DNA from: a bacterium
GTDB taxonomy: Bacteria; Planctomycetota; UBA1135; UBA2386
DNA length: 5,542 bases
Assembly (NCBI GenBank): GCA_011051855.1
Contig: DRKG01000142.1
Span: forward strand, 1-5,542
Reading direction: 5' to 3'
In this document: piece by piece, positions 1-5,542 of the stretch
How positions within the stretch are numbered: position 1 is the first letter of the stretch
Layout: every line of letters begins with the position of its first letter
Program-made: the position numbers and the translations under genes
Notes under the pieces: generated by a model
What the model was told of the DNA's origin: nothing
Database searches by the model: none
The model's input: only the letters and a program-made list of their open reading frames with translations

Positions 1-10
1 AGGGAAAGAC

Positions 11-33
11 GGCCCGGCTCGGGCAGCCGGGCC
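11..33 (-). terminator. Rho-independent-type terminator after the secreted-protein gene
   Basis: A perfect 9-bp stem (GGCCCGGCT, positions 11-19, pairing with AGCCGGGCC, 25-33) closes a 5-base loop (20-24). Read on the minus strand it is followed by GTCTTTCCCT, a short pyrimidine tail with an interrupted T run. It begins 21 bases beyond the stop codon of the secreted-protein gene, the expected place for its terminator. The T tract is weak, so termination may be partial. On the plus strand no T run follows the stem. Confidence 0.7.
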
Positions 34-54
34 CCCTACGACCGGGGGAACCGA

Positions 55-1203
55 TCAGTATTCGAGCACGATCACCGGCATCAGGCCGATCTGCGGCCCC
101 CACGGCGATGACTGCGCTGTTCCCGGGAAGAACATACTGTTGCAGTGATTGCCGGTGCCGGTGGAGTTGCAGACCAACTGCAGGCCGTTGCTGAACGACA
201 GCGGCACGGCCGACCGCGTCGTGTCGATCCAGGCCGCCTGCAGACCGAGCCGCTGGCCGGCCACGGCGTTGCCCGGGACGTCGAAGGTGGTGCCGAATCT
301 GCCGGTGTTGTCGGCGACTCCCGCCCAGGCCACGCCGAGCGGGGTCCACATGTGGCAATCGGCCATCAGTGGGTCGAAGGCCCCGAACGTGCCCCCGTAG
401 CCGAGGTAGGTGCCGCCGGTGGCGTTCTCGGGGTCGACGCCGACCCAGACCAGCACCGGGCCTGCTCCGAGACCCGTTCCCATCGGGGAACCGACCCCGG
501 TCACGGTCAGGTTGCCCGTGGTCCCGGCCATCGGGCCGCCCGCGCTCGTCCAGCGCAGTTCGGTCGGCTCGCTGCGGCTGGTGCAGCTCCCATCGCCGAC
601 GACCGCGACCAAACCTTCGTCGACACCATCTTCGAACCAGACCGCGTCGACCCACTGGTCGGCCGCAATCGTCAGCGGTGCATCCGAGGTCACGAACTCG
701 AGGAACAGCGTGCCGGCGGTGACCGGCAGCGGCGTCGCAAACGTGATCTGCACGAACTCCTGGCCGACGGTGGTCGCGTGGTTCGGGGCGGCGGTCGCCG
801 GCACGTTGACGACACTCGGACCGAACAAGGTCACCGGCGGCGGGTTCTGTGGGCGGTTCTGCGAGTAGGTGCCGAGCATCTGCGCGGCCGGGTACGGCTG
901 AAACCCCCCGAGGATCTCCAGGGTGCGCGTCATCGCACCCCAGGAGCCCGAGCCGGGCAGCACCGAGCGGCGCAACCGCAGGCCGGTGATCGTCTGGCCG
1001 ACGAAGTTCGGTGGCAGCAGGTCCGCGTCGATGAACACCTGCAACCGGCCCTCGCTCCACCGCAGGGGCATGGCCACGGCGGCGTTGCCCGGCAGCGTCT
1101 CGAACGCCGGGGGCACGGTCGCGGTCGCCTGGGCCACGGCGGCCGTGGTCGTGGCCATCGTGGCCAGGGCAATCGCCAGGATCGCGCTCGTGTGGTTCTG
1201 CAT
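55..1203 (-). CDS. Secreted hypothetical protein, planctomycete-style beta-rich
   Basis: A 382-residue protein of unknown function, probably exported by Sec. The ATG at 1203 is chosen because GGAGG lies 7 bases upstream; two in-frame ATGs further out (1230 and 1236) lack such a site. Residues 1-24 look like a signal peptide: a short N-terminus, a hydrophobic stretch at about 7-24, and an AVA-Q cleavage site after Ala24. The n-region has no Lys or Arg, only His4, which is unusual. The mature part is rich in Gly, Ala, Thr, Val and Pro with alternating hydrophobic residues, suggesting beta-sandwich domains (about 30-200 and 200-382). Phrases such as LQVFIDADLLP near the N-terminus and SNGLQLV near the C-terminus resemble secreted paralogs of Planctomycetota; this rests on recall, not a search. 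Four cysteines (207, 283, 345, 354) could form two disulfides. There is no C-terminal membrane anchor or PEP-CTERM-like tail, so it is probably released or held by other contacts. It is a single-gene unit, divergent from the acyl-CoA operon, and no enzyme motif was recognised. Confidence 0.85.
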   Translation of the reverse strand: MQNHTSAILAIALATMATTTAAVAQATATVPPAFETLPGNAAVAMPLRWSEGRLQVFIDADLLPPNFVGQTITGLRLRRSVLPGSGSWGAMTRTLEILGGFQPYPAAQMLGTYSQNRPQNPPPVTLFGPSVVNVPATAAPNHATTVGQEFVQITFATPLPVTAGTLFLEFVTSDAPLTIAADQWVDAVWFEDGVDEGLVAVVGDGSCTSRSEPTELRWTSAGGPMAGTTGNLTVTGVGSPMGTGLGAGPVLVWVGVDPENATGGTYLGYGGTFGAFDPLMADCHMWTPLGVAWAGVADNTGRFGTTFDVPGNAVAGQRLGLQAAWIDTTRSAVPLSFSNGLQLVCNSTGTGNHCNSMFFPGTAQSSPWGPQIGLMPVIVLEY

Positions 1204-1210
1204 CGCTTCG

Positions 1211-1215
1211 CCTCC
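1211..1215 (-). promoter_or_regulatory. Strong Shine-Dalgarno site for the secreted-protein gene
   Basis: GGAGG on the minus strand (CCTCC as printed), 7 bases before the ATG at 1203. It is the clearest ribosome binding site in the window and decides the start in favour of the shorter reading. The other intact starts here rely on weak sites or stop/start overlap. Confidence 0.8.
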
Positions 1216-1267
1216 AGTCTGCGATGCCATCGGCATCTCGGCGGCAACGACCGAAGCGGTGGCGGAG

Positions 1268-1300
1268 AAAATAGAAAGGGCCCGGTCCCCACCGGGCCCT
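1268..1300 (-). terminator. Terminator-like hairpin in the divergent intergenic region, facing left
   Basis: A perfect 10-bp stem (AGGGCCCGGT, 1277-1286, with ACCGGGCCCT, 1291-1300) closes a CCCC loop (1287-1290). On the minus strand it runs straight into TTTCTATTTTCTCC, a T-rich tail typical of intrinsic terminators. On the plus strand CTCTGGGG follows, so it would not terminate rightward transcription. It lies 73 bases upstream of the secreted-protein start, yet no minus-strand gene is upstream to be terminated. It may be a 5'-leader attenuator, a stop for leftward transcription coming out of the rightward operon, the terminator of a small unrecognised RNA between 1300 and 1450, or the remnant of a lost gene's end. 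The structure is seen directly; the role is inferred. Confidence 0.65.
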
Positions 1301-1449
1301 CTCTGGGGTCGTCCGCAACTCGACGTCCCCTGCTTCCCTGTCCCACTGCCTTATCGGCGCACCGCGGTCCTCGACCTGAGCGGGTTCCGCGGCGATCTCG
1401 ATTCGGAACGTCGTTGCGAACGGCGGGTCGGGTGCGCGAGCATGGCCGG

Positions 1450-2238
1450 ATGCCCGTTCCTCCGCCCACGGCCCCGGTGTCGATCGTGACCGGCAGCAGC
1501 CGCGGCATCGGCCGCCAGATCGCCGCGGCGCTGGCGCGCGATGGCCACCGCCTGATGCTGGTCGCGCGCGACGCGACTGCGCTCACTTCCGTCGCCGACG
1601 AACTGCGCAACGCCGGTTCCCAGGTGGCGACCGTGGCGGTCGACCTCCGGGCCACCGGCGCCGTCGAGCGGGTGTTGACCGCGACCGAGGACGCGTTCGG
1701 CAAACCCGACGTGATCGTCAACAACGCCGGCACGGCGCCCTCGGAGAAGGTCGAGAACACGACCGACGCAATGCTTCGGGAAGCATTCGACCTGCACGTG
1801 GCGGTCCCGCTCGCGTTCGCGCGCACGTGCGCCGCCGACATGAAGGCGCGCGGCAGCGGTTGCCTGATGCACCTGGCGTCGACCGCAGGCCTGCAGGGGT
1901 TCGCGTTCACCTCGGCCTACTCAGCCGCCAAGCACGGCATGGTTGGGCTGGTGCGCGCACTCCATGCCGAACTGCGGCCGCGCGGCCTGCACGTCTACGC
2001 GGTATGCCCCGGGTTCGTCGACACCGACATCACCCGCCGCGCGGCGGCAGCGATCGCGCGCAAGGGTCGCACGAGCGCCGACGAGGCCATGGTGCGCATG
2101 GGCGAGCAGAACCGCATCGGCCGCATGCACACGCCAGCCGAAGTCGCCGACGCGGTTGCCGGACTGCTGCGCGGACGCCCCGAGGGTTGCGTCTACGATC
2201 TCGACCGATCTCCACCCGCCTTCCTCGATCCACGATGA
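1450..2238 (+). CDS. Short-chain dehydrogenase/reductase (SDR)
   Basis: A 262-residue classical-type SDR, normal length for the family, expected to be a cytoplasmic NAD(P)(H)-dependent oxidoreductase. Visible motifs: the Rossmann glycine motif TGSSRGIG at 14-21, the NNAG motif at 91-94, catalytic Ser144, Tyr157 and Lys161 (YSAAK), and a PG turn at 187-188. Arg18 and Arg40, just after the second strand, favour NADP(H) over NAD(H). The tetrad Asn normally found in helix 4 is apparently His116 (in DLHVAV). The C-terminus lacks the usual glycine-rich ending and stops in a Pro-rich tail. The ATG at 1450 places the glycine motif at the expected distance from the start; an in-frame GTG at 1432 would add six residues, and neither has a strong ribosome binding site. 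It is the first gene of a coupled operon with a crotonase and an acyl-CoA dehydrogenase, so a 3-hydroxyacyl-CoA dehydrogenase role is the natural guess, but the substrate cannot be read from the sequence. Confidence 0.92.
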   Translation: MPVPPPTAPVSIVTGSSRGIGRQIAAALARDGHRLMLVARDATALTSVADELRNAGSQVATVAVDLRATGAVERVLTATEDAFGKPDVIVNNAGTAPSEKVENTTDAMLREAFDLHVAVPLAFARTCAADMKARGSGCLMHLASTAGLQGFAFTSAYSAAKHGMVGLVRALHAELRPRGLHVYAVCPGFVDTDITRRAAAAIARKGRTSADEAMVRMGEQNRIGRMHTPAEVADAVAGLLRGRPEGCVYDLDRSPPAFLDPR

Positions 2239-3032
2239 GCGAATACGACTTCCAGTTCGACGTCGACGCCGACGGCGTCGCTACCTTGACCTTCGACCGT
2301 CCGGACACACTCAACTCGCTTACGTTCGCCATCTATGGGCAGCTCGAGCGGCTGTTCCGCGACCTGCGCACCGATGACGAGGTCAAGGTCGTGGTGATGA
2401 CCGGCAAGGGGAAGGGGTTCTGCAGCGGCGGCAGCGTCGAGGAGATCATCGGGCCGCTGCTCGAGGCAGAACTCGACGGCACGCTCGAGTTCACCCGTAT
2501 GACCGGCGCCGTGGTGCGCAACATGCTGCGCCTGGACAAGCCGATCCTGGCGGCGATCAACGGCGTCGCGGCCGGCGCCGGCTCAGTCTTGGCCCTGGCC
2601 AGCGACCTCCGGGTCATGGCGGACACCGCGAAGTTCGCCTTCCTGTTCACCAAGGTCGGCCTGACCGGGGCCGACATGGGGGCGGCGTGGCTCTTGCCGA
2701 AGGTCATCGGCACCGGGCGCGCGATGGAGCATCTGCTGCTCGGCGACAAGCTCCCGGCGGACGAATGCCTGCGTATCGGGCTCGCCAACCGGGTCGTCGC
2801 CCGCGAGCACGTGCTCGCGGAAACCCTGGCGCTGGCGCGGCGGCTCGCGGCCGGACCGGGCCTCGCACTCGGCATGACCAAGAAGATGGTCTGGCACGAA
2901 TGGCCGATGGACCTCGATGCCGCGATCGAACAGGAAGCGCAGGCGCAGGCGCTGTTGCTGCGCGCCCACGACCATCGCGAGTTCTACAACGCGTGGATGG
3001 AGAAGCGCGAACCGAGGTTCCAGGGGCGATGA
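2235..3032 (+). CDS. Enoyl-CoA hydratase/isomerase family protein (crotonase fold)
   Basis: A 265-residue crotonase-superfamily protein, the usual size. These enzymes bind an acyl-CoA thioester and stabilise its enolate in an oxyanion hole. The two segments forming that hole are present: GFCSGGS at 61-67 and NGVAAGAG at 109-116. The C-terminal helical part with many Gln, Ala and Glu residues and the ending ekREPRFQG is also typical. The two glutamates that activate water in classical hydratases (rat Glu144 and Glu164) appear to be Val118 and Lys140 by motif alignment. An Asp at 147, in the GLTGADMG stretch, is a candidate acid/base instead, as in isomerase-type crotonases. The activity may therefore be isomerase, hydratase with other residues, or a C-C bond reaction. 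Its ATG overlaps the SDR stop by ATGA with no Shine-Dalgarno site, so translation is probably coupled. The product likely acts on the output of the acyl-CoA dehydrogenase encoded next. Confidence 0.92.
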   Translation: MSEYDFQFDVDADGVATLTFDRPDTLNSLTFAIYGQLERLFRDLRTDDEVKVVVMTGKGKGFCSGGSVEEIIGPLLEAELDGTLEFTRMTGAVVRNMLRLDKPILAAINGVAAGAGSVLALASDLRVMADTAKFAFLFTKVGLTGADMGAAWLLPKVIGTGRAMEHLLLGDKLPADECLRIGLANRVVAREHVLAETLALARRLAAGPGLALGMTKKMVWHEWPMDLDAAIEQEAQAQALLLRAHDHREFYNAWMEKREPRFQGR

Positions 3033-4204
3033 ACGAGGCACTCTGGCTTCCCGACGACGAGCTGTCCGCCGACGAACGGGCGTTCGCGCGCGAGTTGCGC
3101 GCGTTCAGCGACGACAAGCTGGCGCCACACGCCCGCGCGATCGACGAGCAGCGCACGTTCCGACGCGAGATGGTCGCCGACCTGGCAGCCGCGGGCGTGC
3201 TCGGCGGGCCGTTGCCTACCGGCGTCGGCGGCGGCGGCTGGACTCCGCTGCAACTGGCGATCGCGCACGAAGAACTGGGCGCCGTCTGCGGCAACGCCCG
3301 CGGCTTCTGCGCCGTGCAGACGGGGCTCGTCACCCAGACCCTGTACCGGCACGGCAACGACGCCCAGCGGCGACGCTGGCTCGGTCCGCTGATGCGCGGC
3401 GAGGCGATCGGCTGTTTCGCGTTGACCGAGCCCGATGCCGGCAGCGACGTCGCGTCGCTGGCGACCCGCGCCGAACGGCAGGCGGACGGCAGCTACCGGG
3501 TATTCGGCGGCAAGCACTGGATCACCAACGGCGGGATCGCCGACGTGATGCTGCTGTTCGCGAACGTCGATCCATCGCTCGGGCACAAGGGCATCACCGC
3601 CTTCGTGGTCACCACCGACCGCGACGGGATCGAACGCCACGCGATGCCGGGCGTCGACCTCGGCCACCGCGGCAGCGATCACGCCGCGATCACGTTCGAT
3701 GGCATGCCAGTCGCCGCGGACGAAGTCCTCGGCCCGATCGGCAGAGGCTTTTCGATCGCGATGTCCGGCCTCGCCGCCGGGCGCCTGTCGGTGGCGGCCG
3801 GCGCCGTCGGCGTGCATCGCCGCGCGCTCGCCGAGTCGGTCGCGTTCACCACCGGCCGCGCGCAGTTCGGGCAACCGCTGGCGCAGTTCCAGATGGTGCA
3901 GGAACGCCTGGCCGACGTGTTCACCGCGCTGCACTGCAGCCGCGCGCTCGTCTACCGCTGCGCCCGCCGCCGCCAGCAAGGCAACGAGACCCACGCCGAC
4001 GTCGCGATGGCCAAGCTGCACGCGACCGAGGCCGCCGCCGCCGCCGCCGAACATGCCGTGATGCTCCACGGTGCGCGCGGCTATACGTCAGCGTTCCCGG
4101 TCGAACGCCTCTGGCGGGACATCCAGGCCCTGCGCATCTACGAGGGCACCTCGATGATCCAGAAGACGATCCTGGCCCGCATGCTCACCGAGCGCGCAAA
4201 GTAA
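3029..4204 (+). CDS. Acyl-CoA dehydrogenase
   Basis: A 391-residue flavoprotein of normal acyl-CoA dehydrogenase length. It would introduce an alpha-beta double bond into an acyl-CoA thioester and pass electrons through FAD to electron-transfer flavoprotein. Domains in order: N-terminal helices (about 1-120), a middle beta domain with the signature ALTEPDAGSD (131-140) and the flavin-contacting KHWITNG (162-168), and a C-terminal helical domain with RAQFGQ (277-282) and a GARGY motif. The catalytic base is Glu372 in IYEGTS, the position used by short- and medium-chain enzymes. The start overlaps the crotonase stop by ATGA, with a weak G-rich stretch (CAGGGG) just upstream. It is the last gene of the operon. 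Chain length or aryl preference cannot be read from sequence alone. A run of six GCC codons (Ala335-340) lies in the C-terminal domain. No ETF, thiolase or CoA ligase gene is adjacent. Confidence 0.95.
   Translation: MNEALWLPDDELSADERAFARELRAFSDDKLAPHARAIDEQRTFRREMVADLAAAGVLGGPLPTGVGGGGWTPLQLAIAHEELGAVCGNARGFCAVQTGLVTQTLYRHGNDAQRRRWLGPLMRGEAIGCFALTEPDAGSDVASLATRAERQADGSYRVFGGKHWITNGGIADVMLLFANVDPSLGHKGITAFVVTTDRDGIERHAMPGVDLGHRGSDHAAITFDGMPVAADEVLGPIGRGFSIAMSGLAAGRLSVAAGAVGVHRRALAESVAFTTGRAQFGQPLAQFQMVQERLADVFTALHCSRALVYRCARRRQQGNETHADVAMAKLHATEAAAAAAEHAVMLHGARGYTSAFPVERLWRDIQALRIYEGTSMIQKTILARMLTERAK
4031..4048 (+). repeat. (GCC)6 trinucleotide run inside the acyl-CoA dehydrogenase gene
   Basis: Six perfect GCC codons encode Ala335-Ala340 within a predicted helix of the C-terminal domain. 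Slippage would change the count in frame. It may be no more than the outcome of high GC and an Ala-rich helix. Confidence 0.6.
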
Positions 4205-4218
4205 GGTCCACCAACCCT

Positions 4219-4238
4219 GCCGGCGCTAACCCGCCGGC
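4219..4238. terminator. GC hairpin between convergent genes, possible two-way terminator
   Basis: A 7-bp perfect stem (GCCGGCG, 4219-4225, with CGCCGGC, 4232-4238) with a 6-base loop fills much of the 37-base gap between the acyl-CoA dehydrogenase stop and the motB stop. There is no T run on either side, so intrinsic termination is doubtful. It could act with Rho or merely block read-through between converging transcripts. Confidence 0.4.
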
Positions 4239-4241
4239 GCC

Positions 4242-4991
4242 TCAGCGGCCGTCGTCGGATACGCGCATGTTCGAGAAACCGATGGTGACCGTCGCCTGGT
4301 CTTCCCAGCCGCCGAACTCACCGGGCTTGTCGTTCTGCAGCCGCATTTCCATCGCGACCATGTCCTTCATCACGCGTGGATTGGCCGCGACCAGGCGGCG
4401 CAGCACCTTGATGCGTTCCCAACAGACGTCCTCGGTCTCCATGCCGCGGCCGTCCGGGTAGCGCGCGACGATCCGGCTCGGCGGTTCGACGACGATGCGG
4501 ATGTCGGACGAGTACGACAGCGCGCCGTCGATCGTCTGCTCGATCCAACCGCGCACGCCCGGCTTGACCGAGGCGATGGAGCGCGGGCTGAATGGCTCGA
4601 AGAACCTCGACATCGGCGCGGTCAGCGTGATCGTGTCGTTGGTCACGTTGATGTCGAGCGACTTGCCGGCGACCTCTTCAAAGTCTTCGAGCACCTCGTC
4701 GAGGAACTGGCGCATCTCGCCGTCCTGAGCAGTGATCATCGGCACCGGCGCCATGATCTCACCGCCCCCCTTCTGCTTGTCGAAGAGGCCGGTGTCCTTG
4801 GTCTTGCCTTCGCCGGCGATGTTGAAGGCGAACTGGATCGACTTCTTCAGCTTCTTCAGCTTCTCGAGGTCCTGCACGCCCATCGCGTAGAGCACCACGA
4901 ACAGCGCGAACAACAGCGTCATCATGTCCGCGAACGAGATGACCCATCGCTCGTGGTTGACGTGCTCTTCGTGCTTGTGCTTCTTCGCCAT
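4242..4991 (-). CDS. motB: Flagellar stator protein MotB, divergent periplasmic domain
   Basis: A 249-residue protein (E. coli MotB has 308), the plug and peptidoglycan anchor of the proton- or ion-driven flagellar stator MotA-MotB. A charged cytoplasmic N-terminus (1-15) leads into a single membrane helix, W16 to about M37, containing the hallmark SFADMMTLLFALF; Asp22 is the ion-binding residue equivalent to E. coli Asp32. A Lys-rich amphipathic stretch (41-56) matches the plug/linker region. Residues about 110-245 follow the strand-helix order of an OmpA-like domain, but the GHTD-like motif is replaced by VEPPS (168-172), and the LSxxRA region by a Trp-Glu-Arg helix (191-200), so peptidoglycan binding by the usual residues is uncertain. 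It lies 21 bases downstream of motA with no obvious Shine-Dalgarno site, suggesting coupled translation. The motA neighbour argues for MotB over TolR/ExbD or a general OmpA-family lipoprotein. Confidence 0.88.
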   Translation of the reverse strand: MAKKHKHEEHVNHERWVISFADMMTLLFALFVVLYAMGVQDLEKLKKLKKSIQFAFNIAGEGKTKDTGLFDKQKGGGEIMAPVPMITAQDGEMRQFLDEVLEDFEEVAGKSLDINVTNDTITLTAPMSRFFEPFSPRSIASVKPGVRGWIEQTIDGALSYSSDIRIVVEPPSRIVARYPDGRGMETEDVCWERIKVLRRLVAANPRVMKDMVAMEMRLQNDKPGEFGGWEDQATVTIGFSNMRVSDDGR

Positions 4992-5012
4992 CGCGCCCGG
5001 ATCACTTTGCGA

Positions 5013-5542
5013 TCAGTGCTTCTTGTCACCGCCGCCGTGGCTGCCGGCGTAGACCTTCAACTTGCTCCGCAGCGCCCCCGGCGCGATGCCCGACTGGATG
5101 CCGACGACGCCCTCGAGGATCATGCTCTTCAACAACTGGTCGTGCTCGATGTGCCGCTTCAGCTTGAACGACATCGGCAGGCACACGACGTTGGCGAACC
5201 CGACTCCATAGACCGTCGCCACGAACGCGACCGCGATACCCGGGCCGATCAATGCCGGCTGGTCGAGCACCGACATCACGTGCATCAGGCCGAGCACCGC
5301 GCCGAGCACGCCGACCGTCGGCGCAAGCGCACCCCAGGTCTCCCAGAACTTCATACCCGCCTTCTGGTCTTCCTCGGTGATGTGCATGTCGACTTCGACG
5401 GTCTCGCGGATCGCCTCGGCCGAGCTGCCGTCGATCGCAAGCGTCAGGCACTTCACCAGGAACGGGTCCCCCTGGCCGCTGTTGGCATAGGTCTCGAGTG
5501 CGAGCAGTCCCTCGCGGCGGGCCAGATTGGCGAGTTCGAGGA
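5013..5542 (-). CDS. motA: Flagellar stator protein MotA, 3' portion only
   Basis: The C-terminal 175 residues of a MotA-type stator subunit; the 5' end runs off the right edge of the window, so no start is present. The reading stays open to the edge, so an internal GTG at 5456 is not the start. The first residues seen include ARREGLLALE (about 5493-5522), the cytoplasmic loop motif whose Arg and Glu, eight residues apart, match E. coli Arg90 and Glu98, which contact the rotor protein FliG. Then come two membrane helices: one from WGALAPTVG to MSVL, and one from IAVAFVATVYG to NVVCLP. They carry the prolines equivalent to E. coli Pro173 and Pro222. A cytoplasmic tail ends in Gly, Asp, Lys and His. 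With MotB it forms the ion channel that drives flagellar rotation. The loop motif and the motA-motB order favour MotA over TolQ/ExbB. Confidence 0.9.
   Translation of the reverse strand, partial: LELANLARREGLLALETYANSGQGDPFLVKCLTLAIDGSSAEAIRETVEVDMHITEEDQKAGMKFWETWGALAPTVGVLGAVLGLMHVMSVLDQPALIGPGIAVAFVATVYGVGFANVVCLPMSFKLKRHIEHDQLLKSMILEGVVGIQSGIAPGALRSKLKVYAGSHGGGDKKH

Larger units (their letters stand above)
1204..1449. other. Divergent intergenic region containing both promoters
   Basis: These 246 bases separate the leftward secreted-protein gene from the rightward acyl-CoA operon and must hold the promoters of both unless transcripts enter from outside. Contents: the GGAGG site (1211-1215), a T-rich segment and the 10-bp hairpin (1268-1300), then about 150 bases with no protein-like reading and no convincing -35/-10 pair. 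The minus-strand TATTTT at 1268-1273 could serve as a -10, but its -35 would fall inside the hairpin. No clear regulator operator palindrome was found. Confidence 0.6.

Noticed and set aside
32..48. A CCCCC/GGGGG pairing next to the first hairpin, as a possible alternative fold.
   Set aside because: It is only 5 bp with a 7-base loop, overlaps the far stronger 9-bp stem at two bases, and has no supporting context.
254..1092. Similar short DNA stretches around CACGGC...GTTGCCCGG near both ends of the secreted-protein gene (about 260 and 1076).
   Set aside because: They encode the unrelated-position phrases PGNAV and PGNAA in a composition-biased protein; too short to support an internal duplication.
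1204..1236. Upstream ATG starts (1230, 1236) for the secreted protein.
   Set aside because: They would add 9 or 11 residues ahead of the signal peptide and place the GGAGG site inside the coding region; the ATG at 1203 has ideal spacing.
145..1449. The SDR reading frame stays open for about 435 codons upstream of its start, giving an apparent 697-residue protein.
   Set aside because: The upstream part is antisense to the secreted-protein gene, is Arg/Gly/His-rich with no domain pattern, and crosses both the strong ribosome binding site and the intergenic hairpin. Open antisense frames are expected at this GC content, and the SDR fold begins at 1450.
2984..4069. A 361-codon minus-strand frame opposite the acyl-CoA dehydrogenase gene.
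   Set aside because: Its composition is that of a GC-driven antisense shadow, with no start signal and no family motifs.
2917..4461. A 514-codon plus-strand frame overlapping the acyl-CoA dehydrogenase gene.
   Set aside because: It is extremely Arg-rich, has no recognisable domain, and runs antisense into motB. The overlapping frame carries every acyl-CoA dehydrogenase signature.
5013..5456. A complete 147-residue protein starting at the GTG at 5456.
   Set aside because: The same frame continues to the window edge and encodes the conserved MotA cytoplasmic loop, so the GTG is an internal valine codon of a truncated motA.

Overview
The window is about two-thirds G+C and densely coding, with a high share of G or C at third codon positions. 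It holds six genes in three blocks: a leftward secreted-protein gene, a rightward three-gene acyl-CoA operon, and the end of a leftward motA-motB flagellar stator pair. The secreted protein has a Sec signal, then Gly/Ala/Thr/Pro-rich beta sequence and stock phrases typical of large secreted paralog sets in Planctomycetota. With a flagellar stator and fatty or aryl acyl-CoA catabolism, this suggests a motile, heterotrophic, high-GC planctomycete-like bacterium. That assignment is an inference from style, not from a marker gene.

Left block (1-1300, minus strand): one secreted protein of unknown function. Its start is fixed by a strong GGAGG ribosome binding site. A GC-rich hairpin with a T-rich tail lies just after its stop. 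A second hairpin of very similar sequence, with its T-rich side in the same direction, lies upstream of its start. The gene is therefore bracketed by two same-facing terminator-like elements, although no minus-strand gene lies upstream to need the second one. This is the most unexplained structure in the window.

Middle block (1450-4204, plus strand): a short-chain dehydrogenase/reductase, an enoyl-CoA hydratase/isomerase (crotonase) and an acyl-CoA dehydrogenase. They are joined by two ATGA stop/start overlaps and so are almost certainly one translationally coupled operon. Together they could carry out dehydrogenation, hydration and second dehydrogenation of an acyl-CoA, the first three steps of a beta-oxidation round. 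Thiolase and CoA ligase are absent. The crotonase lacks both classical hydratase glutamates, and the SDR has His where the catalytic-tetrad Asn is expected, so textbook activities should not be assumed.

Right block (4242-5542, minus strand): motB and the 3' part of motA, converging on the operon across 37 bases that contain a GC hairpin. The MotA part keeps the two C-terminal membrane helices, their prolines and the charged loop motif. MotB keeps the proton-carrying Asp, but its periplasmic domain is strongly diverged from the usual peptidoglycan-binding OmpA-like consensus.

No RNA genes, mobile elements, CRISPR arrays or phage genes were seen. Nothing here is a clear undescribed multi-gene system. 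The best leads are the twin hairpins, the atypical crotonase/SDR pair and the diverged MotB.
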